From an alpha proteobacterium HIMB59 (GTDB taxonomy: Bacteria > Pseudomonadota > Alphaproteobacteria > HIMB59): a stretch of DNA of 64,000 bases. Both the position numbers and the translations under genes were made by a program. Shown piece after piece: positions 30,493 through 39,216 of the stretch. Numbering within the stretch: the stretch's first letter is position 1; each line of letters opens with the position of its first letter. The notes under the pieces were generated by a model, which made no database searches, had not been told where the DNA came from, and saw only the letters and a list, made by a program, of their open reading frames with translations. The stretch is taken from assembly GCA_000299115.1 (NCBI GenBank), contig CP003801.1:434001-498000 (forward strand), given 5' to 3'.

Positions 30493-31779
30493 CTATGTTA
30501 GCTGTTCTAAAGGAAAAGAGCTGAGTTGTTCAAGCCCATTCGAGGTAACGTGATATTGATCTTCAAGTTTGACGCCTTCTTTTCCTCCTACCTCACCAAT
30601 ATAGGACTCCACGCAAATGGTCATGTTTTCCTCAAAGTGACTTGAGAAATCGGCGTTTGAAAAATCTTCATTAGGATAGGCAACAAAAGGCCATTCATCA
30701 CAAAGACCAATTCCATGAATGATACAGGGGTAATGATTGTCATAACAATTATTAGGCAATTTCCATGCCTTTTCAGCGAATTCTCTAAAGCTGGTACCAG
30801 CTTTGATAAGCTCTTGATTATGTTGAATGTGTTCGGTTGCAAGAGAGTAGAGTCTTCTTTGTTCATCATTGAATTTACCTCCCTCAACAAATGTTCGTGA
30901 TATGTCTGCGCAGTAACCATAAGGTCCTACCATATCCGTATCAAAGGCAACCAGATCTCCTGGTTCAATGACTCTATTACTACATTCTTGTAACCAAGGA
31001 TTGGTACGAGGACCAGACACTAATAATCTTGTCTCAAACCACTCACCTCCATTTTCGATATTGGTTTTGTGCATATAAGACCACAATTCTTCTTCTGTCA
31101 TTCCTGCTTGAAGCTTTTCTTTCATAAGCCACATCCCTTTTTCTGCAGTTTCAATTGATGCCTTCATGCATATTAATTCATCTTCTGATTTAATGGATCG
31201 AGCAGTTTCAACAAATTTTTGAGCATTTAATAATTCGACATTAAATTGTTTGAGTAGCGTTTGAATGCCAACAGGATCCGAGACATCTATAGCCAAACGA
31301 TTATTTTCAGGAGAGTGCTCTCTCATCAAATCTTGAACCATGCCTGCCCATTGTTTTGCGTTTTTATCGACAAAATTGTTTGCAGAAAAGAAATCCCAAC
31401 TAACGACACTTCGAATTTCATCGATAGTGCACAGATGCTCAGATAAGTGTTCGCTTTTAGGATAATCAAATAGGATCACTTTGCCCCCAGCGCTGATAAA
31501 AACGAAACGAACTAATTCATGCATCGTAAATAAACTCATGTTTCTGCTATCTGTTGCATAGCGAATATTGATGGGATCAAATAATATACAGGCACCAACA
31601 TCATTTTTTTGAAGCTGTTCAATTACTCTATTAAGACGATACATTCTAAGTCGATCAAAATTAATTTGATCCTCATATAAATAAGGATTGAACTGTTGTG
31701 TGCCAACATTTTGATTAATGACCTCAGAGAATTTAGGCCCAATTTTTCTACTGGCAAATTTACTTGTAAAATTTGTCAT
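30493..31779 (-). CDS. dddP: Dimethylsulfoniopropionate lyase DddP
   Basis: A member of the M24 peptidase fold that in DddP cleaves DMSP to dimethyl sulfide and acrylate. The 428-residue protein has the predicted metal ligands Asp280 and Asp282 (AFDTDMVG), Asp292 (ADISRTF), His355, Glu391 and Glu406. The motif HGIGLCDEWP (355-364) replaces the HGxGH of true Xaa-Pro peptidases and places the DddP catalytic aspartate at Asp361. Spacings match those reported for Ruegeria DddP with a constant offset of 15-16. FDPINIRYATDS is also DddP-like. It diverges from the BHMT-family pair. Confidence 0.88.
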   Translation of the reverse strand: MTNFTSKFASRKIGPKFSEVINQNVGTQQFNPYLYEDQINFDRLRMYRLNRVIEQLQKNDVGACILFDPINIRYATDSRNMSLFTMHELVRFVFISAGGKVILFDYPKSEHLSEHLCTIDEIRSVVSWDFFSANNFVDKNAKQWAGMVQDLMREHSPENNRLAIDVSDPVGIQTLLKQFNVELLNAQKFVETARSIKSEDELICMKASIETAEKGMWLMKEKLQAGMTEEELWSYMHKTNIENGGEWFETRLLVSGPRTNPWLQECSNRVIEPGDLVAFDTDMVGPYGYCADISRTFVEGGKFNDEQRRLYSLATEHIQHNQELIKAGTSFREFAEKAWKLPNNCYDNHYPCIIHGIGLCDEWPFVAYPNEDFSNADFSSHFEENMTICVESYIGEVGGKEGVKLEDQYHVTSNGLEQLSSFPLEQLT

Positions 31780-31915
31780 TTAACAAAATCTAATCACGAT
31801 TTCTGTAAAACTCAAATGATAATCTTTAAGTTTTGGTGCCAGTTTTTTTTTCTTTTGAACTAGAATTTCGAGGATTTCCATATTAGAGTTTTGAGAAATT
31901 CGGAGGGATTTTAAG
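31780..31915. promoter_or_regulatory. Divergent control region between dddP and the BHMT operon
   Basis: 136 bases separate the two divergent starts, so both promoters must lie here or in the genes. On the plus strand a GAATTTC / GAAATTC pair could fold a 7-bp stem whose second arm touches the ribosome site CGGAGGG in front of the first BHMT gene. This could mask or expose the site, but the stem is short. I searched for the pattern of SAM-V riboswitches, known upstream of bhmT in SAR11, and could not confirm it by eye. Confidence 0.35.
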
Positions 31916-32953
31916 ATGAATTTAGTTGAAAGATTAAACCAAGGACCAGTCTTATGTGCTGAAGGATATCTCTTTGCTATGGAGCGTAGAGGCTACTTGC
32001 AAGCGGGTGCTTATGTACCGGAAGTCGTTTTAGAACATCCTGAAGTGGTTACTCAATTGCACCGAGAGTTTATCCGTGCGGGTAGTGATGTCGTCCAAGC
32101 TTTTACTTATTATGGTCATCGTGAAAAACTCCGTCTCATAGGCAAAGAAGAACTATTAGAACCCTTACAAAAAAATGCTTTGAAAATTGCCAAAGATGCA
32201 GCTGATGAATTCCCTGAATTGGATTTGATGATTGCGGGTAATGTTGCCAATACAAACATTTATAGCCCTACTGATAAACAATCTCATATCGATTGCCAAA
32301 AAATGTTTGCTGAACAAATCGCTTGGGCCAAAGAAGCAGGTGTAGATTTTGTTATTGCTGAAACTATCAACTGGACCGAAGAAGCTAAACTTGCACTAAA
32401 AGAAATTAAAGATGCTGGATTAATTGCTGTTGTCAATTTAGCAATTCCAAAAGGAGATAAAACAAGAGAGGGTCATTCCGCAGCAGAAGCATGCAAGATC
32501 TTAGAAGATCATGGTGCTGATGTCGTTGGACTGAATTGCTATCGTGGTCCGGATATGACAATGAAATTGTTACCGAGCATTAGAGAACAAGTTTCTTGTC
32601 ATGTGGCAGCACTTCCTGTTCCTTATCGAACAAATGAAGAATTCCCCACTCATATGTATATAGAAGATCCTAACTGTGGTTGTCTTGATGGAAATGTTTC
32701 TCATATAGCTTTAGATGGTCTGACTTGTAATCGATTTGAAATGGCTGAATTTACAAAACAATGTATGGATATAAATGTGAACTTCATTGGAATTTGCTGT
32801 GGTGCTGATCCTCATCATGTCAGAGAAATGGCAGTTGCTATGGGTAGAAAGCCTATAGCCTACAAATACTACCCTGATATGACAAAACACTTCGCACATG
32901 GAAACGAAGGCACTTTAAAAGATAATAACAAAGCAGAAGAATGGCTTAAATAA
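31916..32953 (+). CDS. Betaine-homocysteine methyltransferase family protein, copy 1
   Basis: A zinc-dependent homocysteine S-methyltransferase-family enzyme (345 residues) resembling BHMT: AEGYLFAMERRGYLQAGAY near the start, REFIRAGSDVVQAFTYYG, and the zinc ligands in VGLNCYRGP and FIGICCGADPHHVREMA. BHMT moves a methyl group from glycine betaine or DMSP-type donors to homocysteine. AGGGATTTTAAG precedes the ATG. A second copy follows 14 bases on. The donor is not readable; neighbouring dddP and oxidase genes suggest an onium compound. Confidence 0.88.
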   Translation: MNLVERLNQGPVLCAEGYLFAMERRGYLQAGAYVPEVVLEHPEVVTQLHREFIRAGSDVVQAFTYYGHREKLRLIGKEELLEPLQKNALKIAKDAADEFPELDLMIAGNVANTNIYSPTDKQSHIDCQKMFAEQIAWAKEAGVDFVIAETINWTEEAKLALKEIKDAGLIAVVNLAIPKGDKTREGHSAAEACKILEDHGADVVGLNCYRGPDMTMKLLPSIREQVSCHVAALPVPYRTNEEFPTHMYIEDPNCGCLDGNVSHIALDGLTCNRFEMAEFTKQCMDINVNFIGICCGADPHHVREMAVAMGRKPIAYKYYPDMTKHFAHGNEGTLKDNNKAEEWLK

Positions 32954-32967
32954 TAGGGAGAGCTCAT

Positions 32968-34041
32968 ATGAATTTAGTTGAAAGATTAAACCAAGGACCA
33001 GTTTTATGTGCTGAGGGATATCTCTTTGAGATGGAAAAACGTGGCTATTTACAAGCGGGAGCCTTTGTTCCCGAAGTCGTTTTAGAACATCCCGATGTCG
33101 TCACCCAGTTGCACCGAGAATTCATTCGTGCGGGCAGTGATGTGGTGCAAGCTTTCACTTATTATGGCCACCGTGAAAAACTCCGTTTAATTGGTAAAGA
33201 GGATTTATTAGAACCTCTTCAAAAAAATGCTCTGAAAATAGCTAAAGACGCTGCCAATGAATTTCCTGAATTGGATTTGATGATTGCTGGAGATGTAGCA
33301 AATACAAATATTTATGATCCCTCAGATAGTAAGTCTATTGTTGAAGTCGAAAGAATGTATGAGGAACAAATTGCTTGGGCTAAAGAAGCAGGTGTAGACT
33401 TTGTAATTGCAGAAACCATTCAGTGGACAGGGGAGGCGTTAATCGCACTCAAGAAAATTAAAGAAGCGGGATTAATAGCAGTTGTTAATTTAGCAATCCC
33501 TGCCAATGACCTAACCAGAGACAACCATACTCCCGAGGATGCTTGTAAAATTTTTGAAGACAATGGTGCGGAGGTAGTAGGACTAAATTGTTTTAGAGGA
33601 CCTGTACACACCATGAAACATTTAGTTAATATTCGAGAAAAAGTTTCATGTCATGTGGCAGGACTTCCTGTACCCGTGAGAACAACTGATGAATTTCCTG
33701 TTTGGTTTTCACTTCCTGATGAAGGATGTGATTGTCTTCCAGGGGGAAGGGCTTTTCCAACAGGTATTGATAATCTTTATTGTAACCGATATGAAATGGC
33801 TGAGTTTGCTAAAGACTGTTTAAGCAAAAATATAAATTTTATAGGTATTTGTTGTGGTGCAGCACCCCACCATGTTCGAGAAATGGCGGTCGCGCTAGGC
33901 AGAAAGCCCATATCTTATAAATATTACCCAGATATGAGTAAGCACTATCTTTTGGGAACCGATAAAACTTTAAAGAGCATCAACACGGATCATCAGGACA
34001 AATACAAAGCAGAAGAAAAGTGGTTGCCTAAAGGCAGTTAG
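32968..34041 (+). CDS. Betaine-homocysteine methyltransferase family protein, copy 2
   Basis: A 357-residue paralogue of the preceding gene with the same zinc ligands (VGLNCFRGP, FIGICCGAAPHHVREMA). The first 116 residues differ from copy 1 at seven positions only, and the first 35 bases are identical, whereas the region from residue ~117 on is clearly diverged, including the block between LPVPVRTTDEFP and NRYEMAEFA. This points to duplication followed by divergence of the second half, so the two may accept different methyl donors or sit in one complex. Confidence 0.88.
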   Translation: MNLVERLNQGPVLCAEGYLFEMEKRGYLQAGAFVPEVVLEHPDVVTQLHREFIRAGSDVVQAFTYYGHREKLRLIGKEDLLEPLQKNALKIAKDAANEFPELDLMIAGDVANTNIYDPSDSKSIVEVERMYEEQIAWAKEAGVDFVIAETIQWTGEALIALKKIKEAGLIAVVNLAIPANDLTRDNHTPEDACKIFEDNGAEVVGLNCFRGPVHTMKHLVNIREKVSCHVAGLPVPVRTTDEFPVWFSLPDEGCDCLPGGRAFPTGIDNLYCNRYEMAEFAKDCLSKNINFIGICCGAAPHHVREMAVALGRKPISYKYYPDMSKHYLLGTDKTLKSINTDHQDKYKAEEKWLPKGS

Positions 34042-34055
34042 TTTTTTTTTAAGAT

Positions 34056-35390
34056 TTGACGTCTTATAGCTCTCATCATAGTCCCGTTGAAACAGGCCAA
34101 AATGCTTGGTTATCAATTAATTCTTTTCCTTATAAATCAAAGTTTTTAGATAAAAACACCACTTGTGATTGGTTGATTTTGGGTGGGGGGTTTGCTGGAT
34201 TATCGGCTGCCTATCGACTTCAACAACTCCGCCCAAAAGATAAAGTCGTACTTATTGATGCCTTAAAAATAGGAGAGGGTTCTGCAGGCCAGAACAGTGG
34301 TTTTATGATTGACCTACCTCATAACATCAGCGCTTCGGGTAATTACACAGCTAGTCTGGAGAAAGATAAAAAAACAATTGAGCTTCATCGTCATGCAATG
34401 CAGTTCGCCAAAGATATTGCTGAGGAATGTGGAGTTTCAAAGGAGGACTTTTTACGCATAGGTAAAATCAATGGAGCAGCAACCCCATCCAGTATTTCGT
34501 GGAATGATCAATATCAAAAACAACTCCAAGATCTAAGTGAAGATCATCAAGTCTTTGATCGAAAAGAAATGAAAGAGTTAACAGGATCTGAGTTTTATGA
34601 AAGTGGTCTTTTCACACCAGGGACAGTTTTGTTTCACCCCTCTAATTATGTCAGAAACATTGCTACAAAATTAAGAGAGTATTGTGAAATTTTTGATAAC
34701 ACTCCAGCGACTAGTATTAACTCTCAAAATAATTCTTGGCTCGTTCAAACACCCAAAGCTTCAATAAGCTCAGCAAATATTATATTCGCAATTAACGGTC
34801 ATATCCAAAATTTTGGATTTTATAAAAATCGACTTATTCATTTATTTACATTTGCTGCTGTCACTAAAAAATTTTCTAGTGACCAATTAAGTGGTCAAGA
34901 TCAGTGGGGTATTACTCCTGCTAATCCTGTGGGAACTACTGTGAGAAAAATTAAAGATGGAGATGGTTTTCGTTTATTAGTTCGTAATCAATGGCAATGC
35001 CATCAATCAATGCAAATTAACCAATCTATTCTTGAGGCTAAAGAACAACGACTTCGCCAAAGTTTTGAAATACGATTTCCTATATTTAAACAATTACCTT
35101 TTGAATTTACTTGGGGTGGAAAAGTTTGTCTTTCCATGAATAATGTCCCTGCCTTTGGGGAATTAGATCGTGGTTTATACTCTGCATGCTGCTCCAATGG
35201 ATTAGGCTCAATTAATGGCACATTAGCGGGTAAGTTTATTATTGATAAGCTCTGTCAATCTAACGACCAGACCTATTTAAGCTTTGAAAATGCAGATAAA
35301 CCAACACTTTTGCCACCTAATTTTTTAACTCAAATTGGTGCTAATCTCAATATCAAGACCAAAGAGTGGAGGGCCGGCAGGGAGCTGTAA
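34056..35390 (+). CDS. FAD-dependent oxidoreductase (DAO family)
   Basis: A 444-residue flavoprotein of the D-amino acid oxidase/glycine oxidase fold, with the dinucleotide motif LILGGGFAGLSAAYRL, an acidic end of beta-2 (VVLIDALKIG) and SAGQNSGFMIDLP, close to gamma-glutamylputrescine oxidase-type enzymes. It should oxidise a secondary or primary amine to an imine. The start is a TTG 14 bases after the second BHMT gene; there is no later start before the FAD motif. Position between methyltransferases and a DapA-family/ALDH pair suggests it acts on a demethylated amino acid or amine. Confidence 0.82.
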   Translation: MTSYSSHHSPVETGQNAWLSINSFPYKSKFLDKNTTCDWLILGGGFAGLSAAYRLQQLRPKDKVVLIDALKIGEGSAGQNSGFMIDLPHNISASGNYTASLEKDKKTIELHRHAMQFAKDIAEECGVSKEDFLRIGKINGAATPSSISWNDQYQKQLQDLSEDHQVFDRKEMKELTGSEFYESGLFTPGTVLFHPSNYVRNIATKLREYCEIFDNTPATSINSQNNSWLVQTPKASISSANIIFAINGHIQNFGFYKNRLIHLFTFAAVTKKFSSDQLSGQDQWGITPANPVGTTVRKIKDGDGFRLLVRNQWQCHQSMQINQSILEAKEQRLRQSFEIRFPIFKQLPFEFTWGGKVCLSMNNVPAFGELDRGLYSACCSNGLGSINGTLAGKFIIDKLCQSNDQTYLSFENADKPTLLPPNFLTQIGANLNIKTKEWRAGREL

Positions 35391-35446
35391 CTCCATGATT
35401 GCAATTCATTCCAGATGAAATTACGTTTAATGGGAGGAGATTATCA

Positions 35447-36412
35447 GTGACAATTTTAAAAGGTATTTTTGGTGCGATGTGCACTCCATTTCAAGAAAGT
35501 GGAAAAGGTATCGATATTCCAAGATATCAATCTCACATTGATGACTTATTAGAAGCAGGTGTTCATGGTCTTGTTTTGTGTTCTGGAACTGGTGAGTATG
35601 CTTATTTGACCGATGAAGAAAAACAAACTTTAATTCAAGAGGGCGTCAAACATATCAATGGAAGATGCCCAACGATTGCTCAAACAACAGCACTGAGTAC
35701 TAATGAATGTATCGACAAGGCTAGGGCCGCAGAAGATGCTGGAGCTTCAGCTATCATGGTCATGCCTCCTTTTTTAGAACCTCCCTCGGAGCGAGGTGTC
35801 ATCTATCACTATGAAGCTATTGCGAAAGCTGTTCGTATTCCCATTGTCATGTATAATGTTCCTCAACAAGCAGCACCGTTAACTGAAGATACTTATCGTA
35901 AATTAATAGCAATTGAAAATTTAGATTATATTAAAGACAGTTCTGGGGATTTGCTCAACACCCAAAAGTTTATTCAAACAGGAGGTAGAGTTTTTTGTGG
36001 AATAGACTCTCTCGCACCGTTTGCCTTAATGAGCGGATGTACCGGTATGATCTGGGGTGCAGTTAACTTTATGCCCCATGAGTGTGTAAATCTTTTTAAT
36101 TTAATTGATGAAAAAAAATATCAGGAAGCCTTGGAGTTATGGAAATTAATGGAGCCTGTCTGTCTTTGGTTAGGGGGAAATCGGCATGATGTTGATTACC
36201 TCACAGGTATTAAAGCGGCTACAAATTTATCTGGTAGAAATATGGGGCCACCAAGAAAACCACTTCCTAGTGCTCCAGCCCCAGCACGTCACGACCTAAG
36301 GATTGCCATGTCTAAACTTCCAATCAACCATACTACTAATAATCGTCTCGTTTGGAGAGATTGGCAGGAGGAGAGAGATTGGCTAATTCAATCGACGATC
36401 AGAAAGAATTAA
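35447..36412 (+). CDS. DapA/NAL-superfamily lyase or deaminase with C-terminal extension
   Basis: A class I aldolase-fold protein. The Schiff-base lysine is in DYIKDSSGDL, the tyrosine in MYNVPQQ and the phosphate/carboxylate loop in SGTGEYAYLTDEEK. I choose GTG at 35447 because GGGAGGAG ends seven bases before it and the protein then begins TILKGIFGAMCTPF as in the family; a TTG at 35399 adds 16 residues. About 30-40 residues beyond the usual barrel end (from PAPARHDLRIAM on) have no counterpart known to me. Possible reactions include deamination of a pyrroline carboxylate or aldol cleavage. Confidence 0.83.
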   Translation: MTILKGIFGAMCTPFQESGKGIDIPRYQSHIDDLLEAGVHGLVLCSGTGEYAYLTDEEKQTLIQEGVKHINGRCPTIAQTTALSTNECIDKARAAEDAGASAIMVMPPFLEPPSERGVIYHYEAIAKAVRIPIVMYNVPQQAAPLTEDTYRKLIAIENLDYIKDSSGDLLNTQKFIQTGGRVFCGIDSLAPFALMSGCTGMIWGAVNFMPHECVNLFNLIDEKKYQEALELWKLMEPVCLWLGGNRHDVDYLTGIKAATNLSGRNMGPPRKPLPSAPAPARHDLRIAMSKLPINHTTNNRLVWRDWQEERDWLIQSTIRKN

Positions 36413-36424
36413 AGAGGAGTAAAA

Positions 36425-37891
36425 ATGTCTAAAACTATTGATTTTTCAACCCAATTAGTAATCGGAGGAAGACCTGTTCCAGGTGTGGAAGGAAAAACTT
36501 TTGATACCATAAACCCTGCAAATGGAAAAGTTTTAGCAAGTATTGCGGAAGCGAATAGCGAAGATGTGAATAACGCTGTGAGCGCTGCGCGCAAAGCCTT
36601 CGAGCAAGGACCATGGTCGAAGATGGCACCTGCAGAAAGAAAAAAAGTTTTATTGCGATTTGCTACTGTTGTCGAAGCTCATTCAGAAGAACTTGCCATG
36701 ATGGAGGCGATGGAAGCAGGCAAGCCTATAACTGATTGTTTAGAAATAGATCTTCCTGAAACAGTGAACACATTGCGTTGGCATGCTGAAGCCATAGATA
36801 AATTATATGATCAAATTTCACCAAGTGATCCTAGTGTGCTTTCGATGATTGTCCGAGAGCCGATGGGAGTGGTGGCAGCAATTCTTCCTTGGAATTTTCC
36901 AGCCATGATGGCTGCTTGGAAATTGGGTCCTATTCTTGCCACAGGAAACACTGTTGTCTTAAAACCTGCTGAACAAACTTCTTTATCAACTATTCGTATT
37001 GCAGAGTTAGCAGCTGAAGCAGGTATTCCTGATGGTGTGATTAATGTGGTTTGTGGTTTTGGAGAAACAGTGGGTAAAGTATTAGGTGAGCATCCAGATG
37101 TTGACTGTGTTGCCTTTACAGGCTCAACGGAAACTGGAAGAATGTTTCTTCGATATTCTGCCGACTCCAATTTAAAAAGAGTGCTTTTAGAGTGTGGAGG
37201 AAAAAATCCATTTATTGTTATGGAAGATGCAGAAGATTTAGACACTGCAGCTGACCATGCGACGAATTCAATCTTTTGGAATATGGGAGAGAATTGCTCA
37301 TCCAACTCTCGTCTTTTAGTTCATCAGTCAATCAAAGATCAGCTTTTAGAATTAATTGTAGAAAAATCCAAAGAGTGGGTAGTCGGCGATCCCTTAAACC
37401 CAGCCACCAGAATTGGCCCAATGATCGAACAGGCACATCTAGATAAAGTGGTAGGCTTTATTGAACAAGCTCAAAAAGATGAAAACAAATTAGTGATTGG
37501 CGGGAAACGAACCCAAGAAGATAGCGGGGGATACTTTGTCGAACCAACCATTTTTGATGATGTAAAGCCTGATAATACTCTCTTTTCTGAGGAAGTCTTT
37601 GGGCCTGTTTTGGGTATTACGACTTTCAAAGATCCAGAAGAAGCAATCACTTTAGCTAACAATAATAAGTATGGCTTAGCGGCCTCCGTCTTCACAAGCT
37701 CAAATAAAACAGCCCATGTTGCAGCAAGAAAAATCAAAGCGGGGACAGTTGCCGTTAATTGTTACGGGGAAGGTGATGCGACTACTCCATTTGGGGGTTA
37801 TAAGCTCTCTGGTTTTGGTGGAAGAGATAAATCACTAGCAGCCCATGATCAGTATTGTGAATTAAAGACTATTTGGATTGATCTAAAGTAA
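36425..37891 (+). CDS. NAD(P)-dependent aldehyde dehydrogenase
   Basis: A 488-residue class 1/2-type ALDH, closest in look to PuuC/betaine-aldehyde and gamma-aminobutyraldehyde dehydrogenases. It has ILPWNFPAMMAAWKLGPIL, the cofactor loop FTGSTETGR, the general base Glu in LLECGGKNP and the nucleophile Cys in NMGENCSSNSRL, plus the EVFGPVLG motif. AAAGAGGAG precedes the ATG. It closes the BHMT-oxidase-lyase operon, where it would oxidise a semialdehyde or aldehyde product to an acid. Confidence 0.93.
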   Translation: MSKTIDFSTQLVIGGRPVPGVEGKTFDTINPANGKVLASIAEANSEDVNNAVSAARKAFEQGPWSKMAPAERKKVLLRFATVVEAHSEELAMMEAMEAGKPITDCLEIDLPETVNTLRWHAEAIDKLYDQISPSDPSVLSMIVREPMGVVAAILPWNFPAMMAAWKLGPILATGNTVVLKPAEQTSLSTIRIAELAAEAGIPDGVINVVCGFGETVGKVLGEHPDVDCVAFTGSTETGRMFLRYSADSNLKRVLLECGGKNPFIVMEDAEDLDTAADHATNSIFWNMGENCSSNSRLLVHQSIKDQLLELIVEKSKEWVVGDPLNPATRIGPMIEQAHLDKVVGFIEQAQKDENKLVIGGKRTQEDSGGYFVEPTIFDDVKPDNTLFSEEVFGPVLGITTFKDPEEAITLANNNKYGLAASVFTSSNKTAHVAARKIKAGTVAVNCYGEGDATTPFGGYKLSGFGGRDKSLAAHDQYCELKTIWIDLK

Positions 37892-37914
37892 TTATGATAA
37901 AGTTACTTTTTTTT
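37885..37914 (+). terminator. Terminator overlapping the aldehyde dehydrogenase stop codon
   Basis: AAAGTAA (37885-37891, including the TAA stop) pairs with TTACTTT (37903-37909) around an 11-base loop, followed by an uninterrupted T-run to 37914. The stem has low GC, so strength is uncertain, but its location at the end of the five-gene operon fits. Confidence 0.5.
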
Positions 37915-39216
37915 ATTAAACCAAATTCCTGTAGTTAGTCCTTCTTTATTATTTTCTAAAATTAGATGAGCCTTATGAATTTCACAAATTGTTTTCACCA
38001 TCGATAAGCCAAGCCCTAGACCGCCCTCGTCTATCTTATTAATTTGGTAAAGAGGCTTTATTACTTTTGTTTTTTGGTTCTTTGGAATTCCAGGTCCTTG
38101 GTCTTTTACTAATATTTTATCTGGACCAAATAAGAAGGTTATCTCGGTTCCCTCTTTTGCAAATTTCAAAGAGTTTTGGATTAAATTTGTAATAAGAATG
38201 AACATTAAATCTTTATCCATTTTTATTTTTGTACCTTTGATAGTTGAGAGATGTGCCTTAAAACCTTTATCTTCTATCACGGGACCATATGTTTCAAAAA
38301 TCTCATGACCAAGATCCTCTAAGTTTACTTTTATAAATTTTTTTCTTTCAGAGCCGCTTTGAATTTTAGCAATTTTGATAATCGTATCAAAAATATTGAT
38401 AATCTCGTCTATTTGAGTAATTGAGCTTTTAATTTCTTTTTTGCTGATCTTATTGCTATTAATTTTTTTTTCTAAACTTAGACGAAGGTTTGTCAAAGGT
38501 GTTTTGAGATCATGTGCAATATTTGCGGATTGGTTTTTAAATTGACCCATGAGGTCCTCTAATTGTTGAGTTGTTTGATTTATAGAATTTGAAACTTTTA
38601 CTAAATCGTCATCTCCATCTAATTTTATCCTGGTTTTAAGTCTTCCGGACTTAATGTAATTAAGAGAATTTTCTATTTTCGATATGCGCACCTGGGTGTT
38701 TCTTGAAACAATAGAAATCACCAAAGTAATCACAATTAATGAAAAAATTGTTGAAAAGAAAAAGATTTCATTAATGGTGCTTTTAATCTGACTTTGGGTA
38801 TCCAGTGATCTGGCCGCAATATAGATGTTGTTATTTATAGTTTTGATTAGGGCTCTTGCCTCAAAAAGTTCGCCGCTTTCTGTAATTAAATTCACATTAT
38901 GGTAGCCTGACTCATAAAAAATTAAATCACCTGGAAATATTGCTCCCTCCGCAATTCTTCCCACATAATTTTCTGAACTTGGAACAATCATATAATAACT
39001 GTCTTGAGAAGGTCTGAGTGCTAAAGATTTTTGCGATTGCCATAAAAGATTGATGCCTTCTAGGTCATAAGATAAATCCCTGTCAATATTCTCGATTAAT
39101 TTTTTTTCGATAAAAAAATTAGAAATCAGCCAGCAAAAGATGAATACAATTGAATAAATGGTTATCAAGATCAGCGCTTGTCTGATCGCAGACATACCCC
39201 AATATTTTTTAAACAT
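37903..39216 (-). CDS. Sensor histidine kinase (OmpR-family partner)
   Basis: A 437-residue membrane kinase. A transmembrane segment near the start (ALILITIYSIVFIFCWLI) and another around residues 150-170 enclose a periplasmic domain. A HAMP linker (SRNTQVRISKIE) follows, then the H-box SANIAHDLKTPLTNLR, N-box ITNLIQNSLKFA, G1 DQGPGIP and G2 GLGLGLSMV. Its start overlaps the regulator gene by 8 bases. The signal is unknown; adjacent genes are importers for small acids, so carboxylate or nutrient sensing is a reasonable guess. Confidence 0.9.
   Translation of the reverse strand: MFKKYWGMSAIRQALILITIYSIVFIFCWLISNFFIEKKLIENIDRDLSYDLEGINLLWQSQKSLALRPSQDSYYMIVPSSENYVGRIAEGAIFPGDLIFYESGYHNVNLITESGELFEARALIKTINNNIYIAARSLDTQSQIKSTINEIFFFSTIFSLIVITLVISIVSRNTQVRISKIENSLNYIKSGRLKTRIKLDGDDDLVKVSNSINQTTQQLEDLMGQFKNQSANIAHDLKTPLTNLRLSLEKKINSNKISKKEIKSSITQIDEIINIFDTIIKIAKIQSGSERKKFIKVNLEDLGHEIFETYGPVIEDKGFKAHLSTIKGTKIKMDKDLMFILITNLIQNSLKFAKEGTEITFLFGPDKILVKDQGPGIPKNQKTKVIKPLYQINKIDEGGLGLGLSMVKTICEIHKAHLILENNKEGLTTGIWFNKKK

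Noticed and set aside
30493-31779. Annotation of this gene as a generic Xaa-Pro aminopeptidase
   Set aside because: The fold is M24, but HGIGLCDEW replaces the peptidase HGxGH, and ligand spacing follows DddP, so DMSP lyase is the better call.
31780-31915. SAM-V type riboswitch upstream of the BHMT genes
   Set aside because: Such elements are known at this gene in SAR11, but I could not recognise the conserved pseudoknot core by eye. A covariance-model search with the SAM-V family would decide.
36811-37305. 164-residue open frame antisense to the aldehyde dehydrogenase gene
   Set aside because: It is a shadow of a strongly conserved ALDH coding region; no ribosome site, no recognisable domain.
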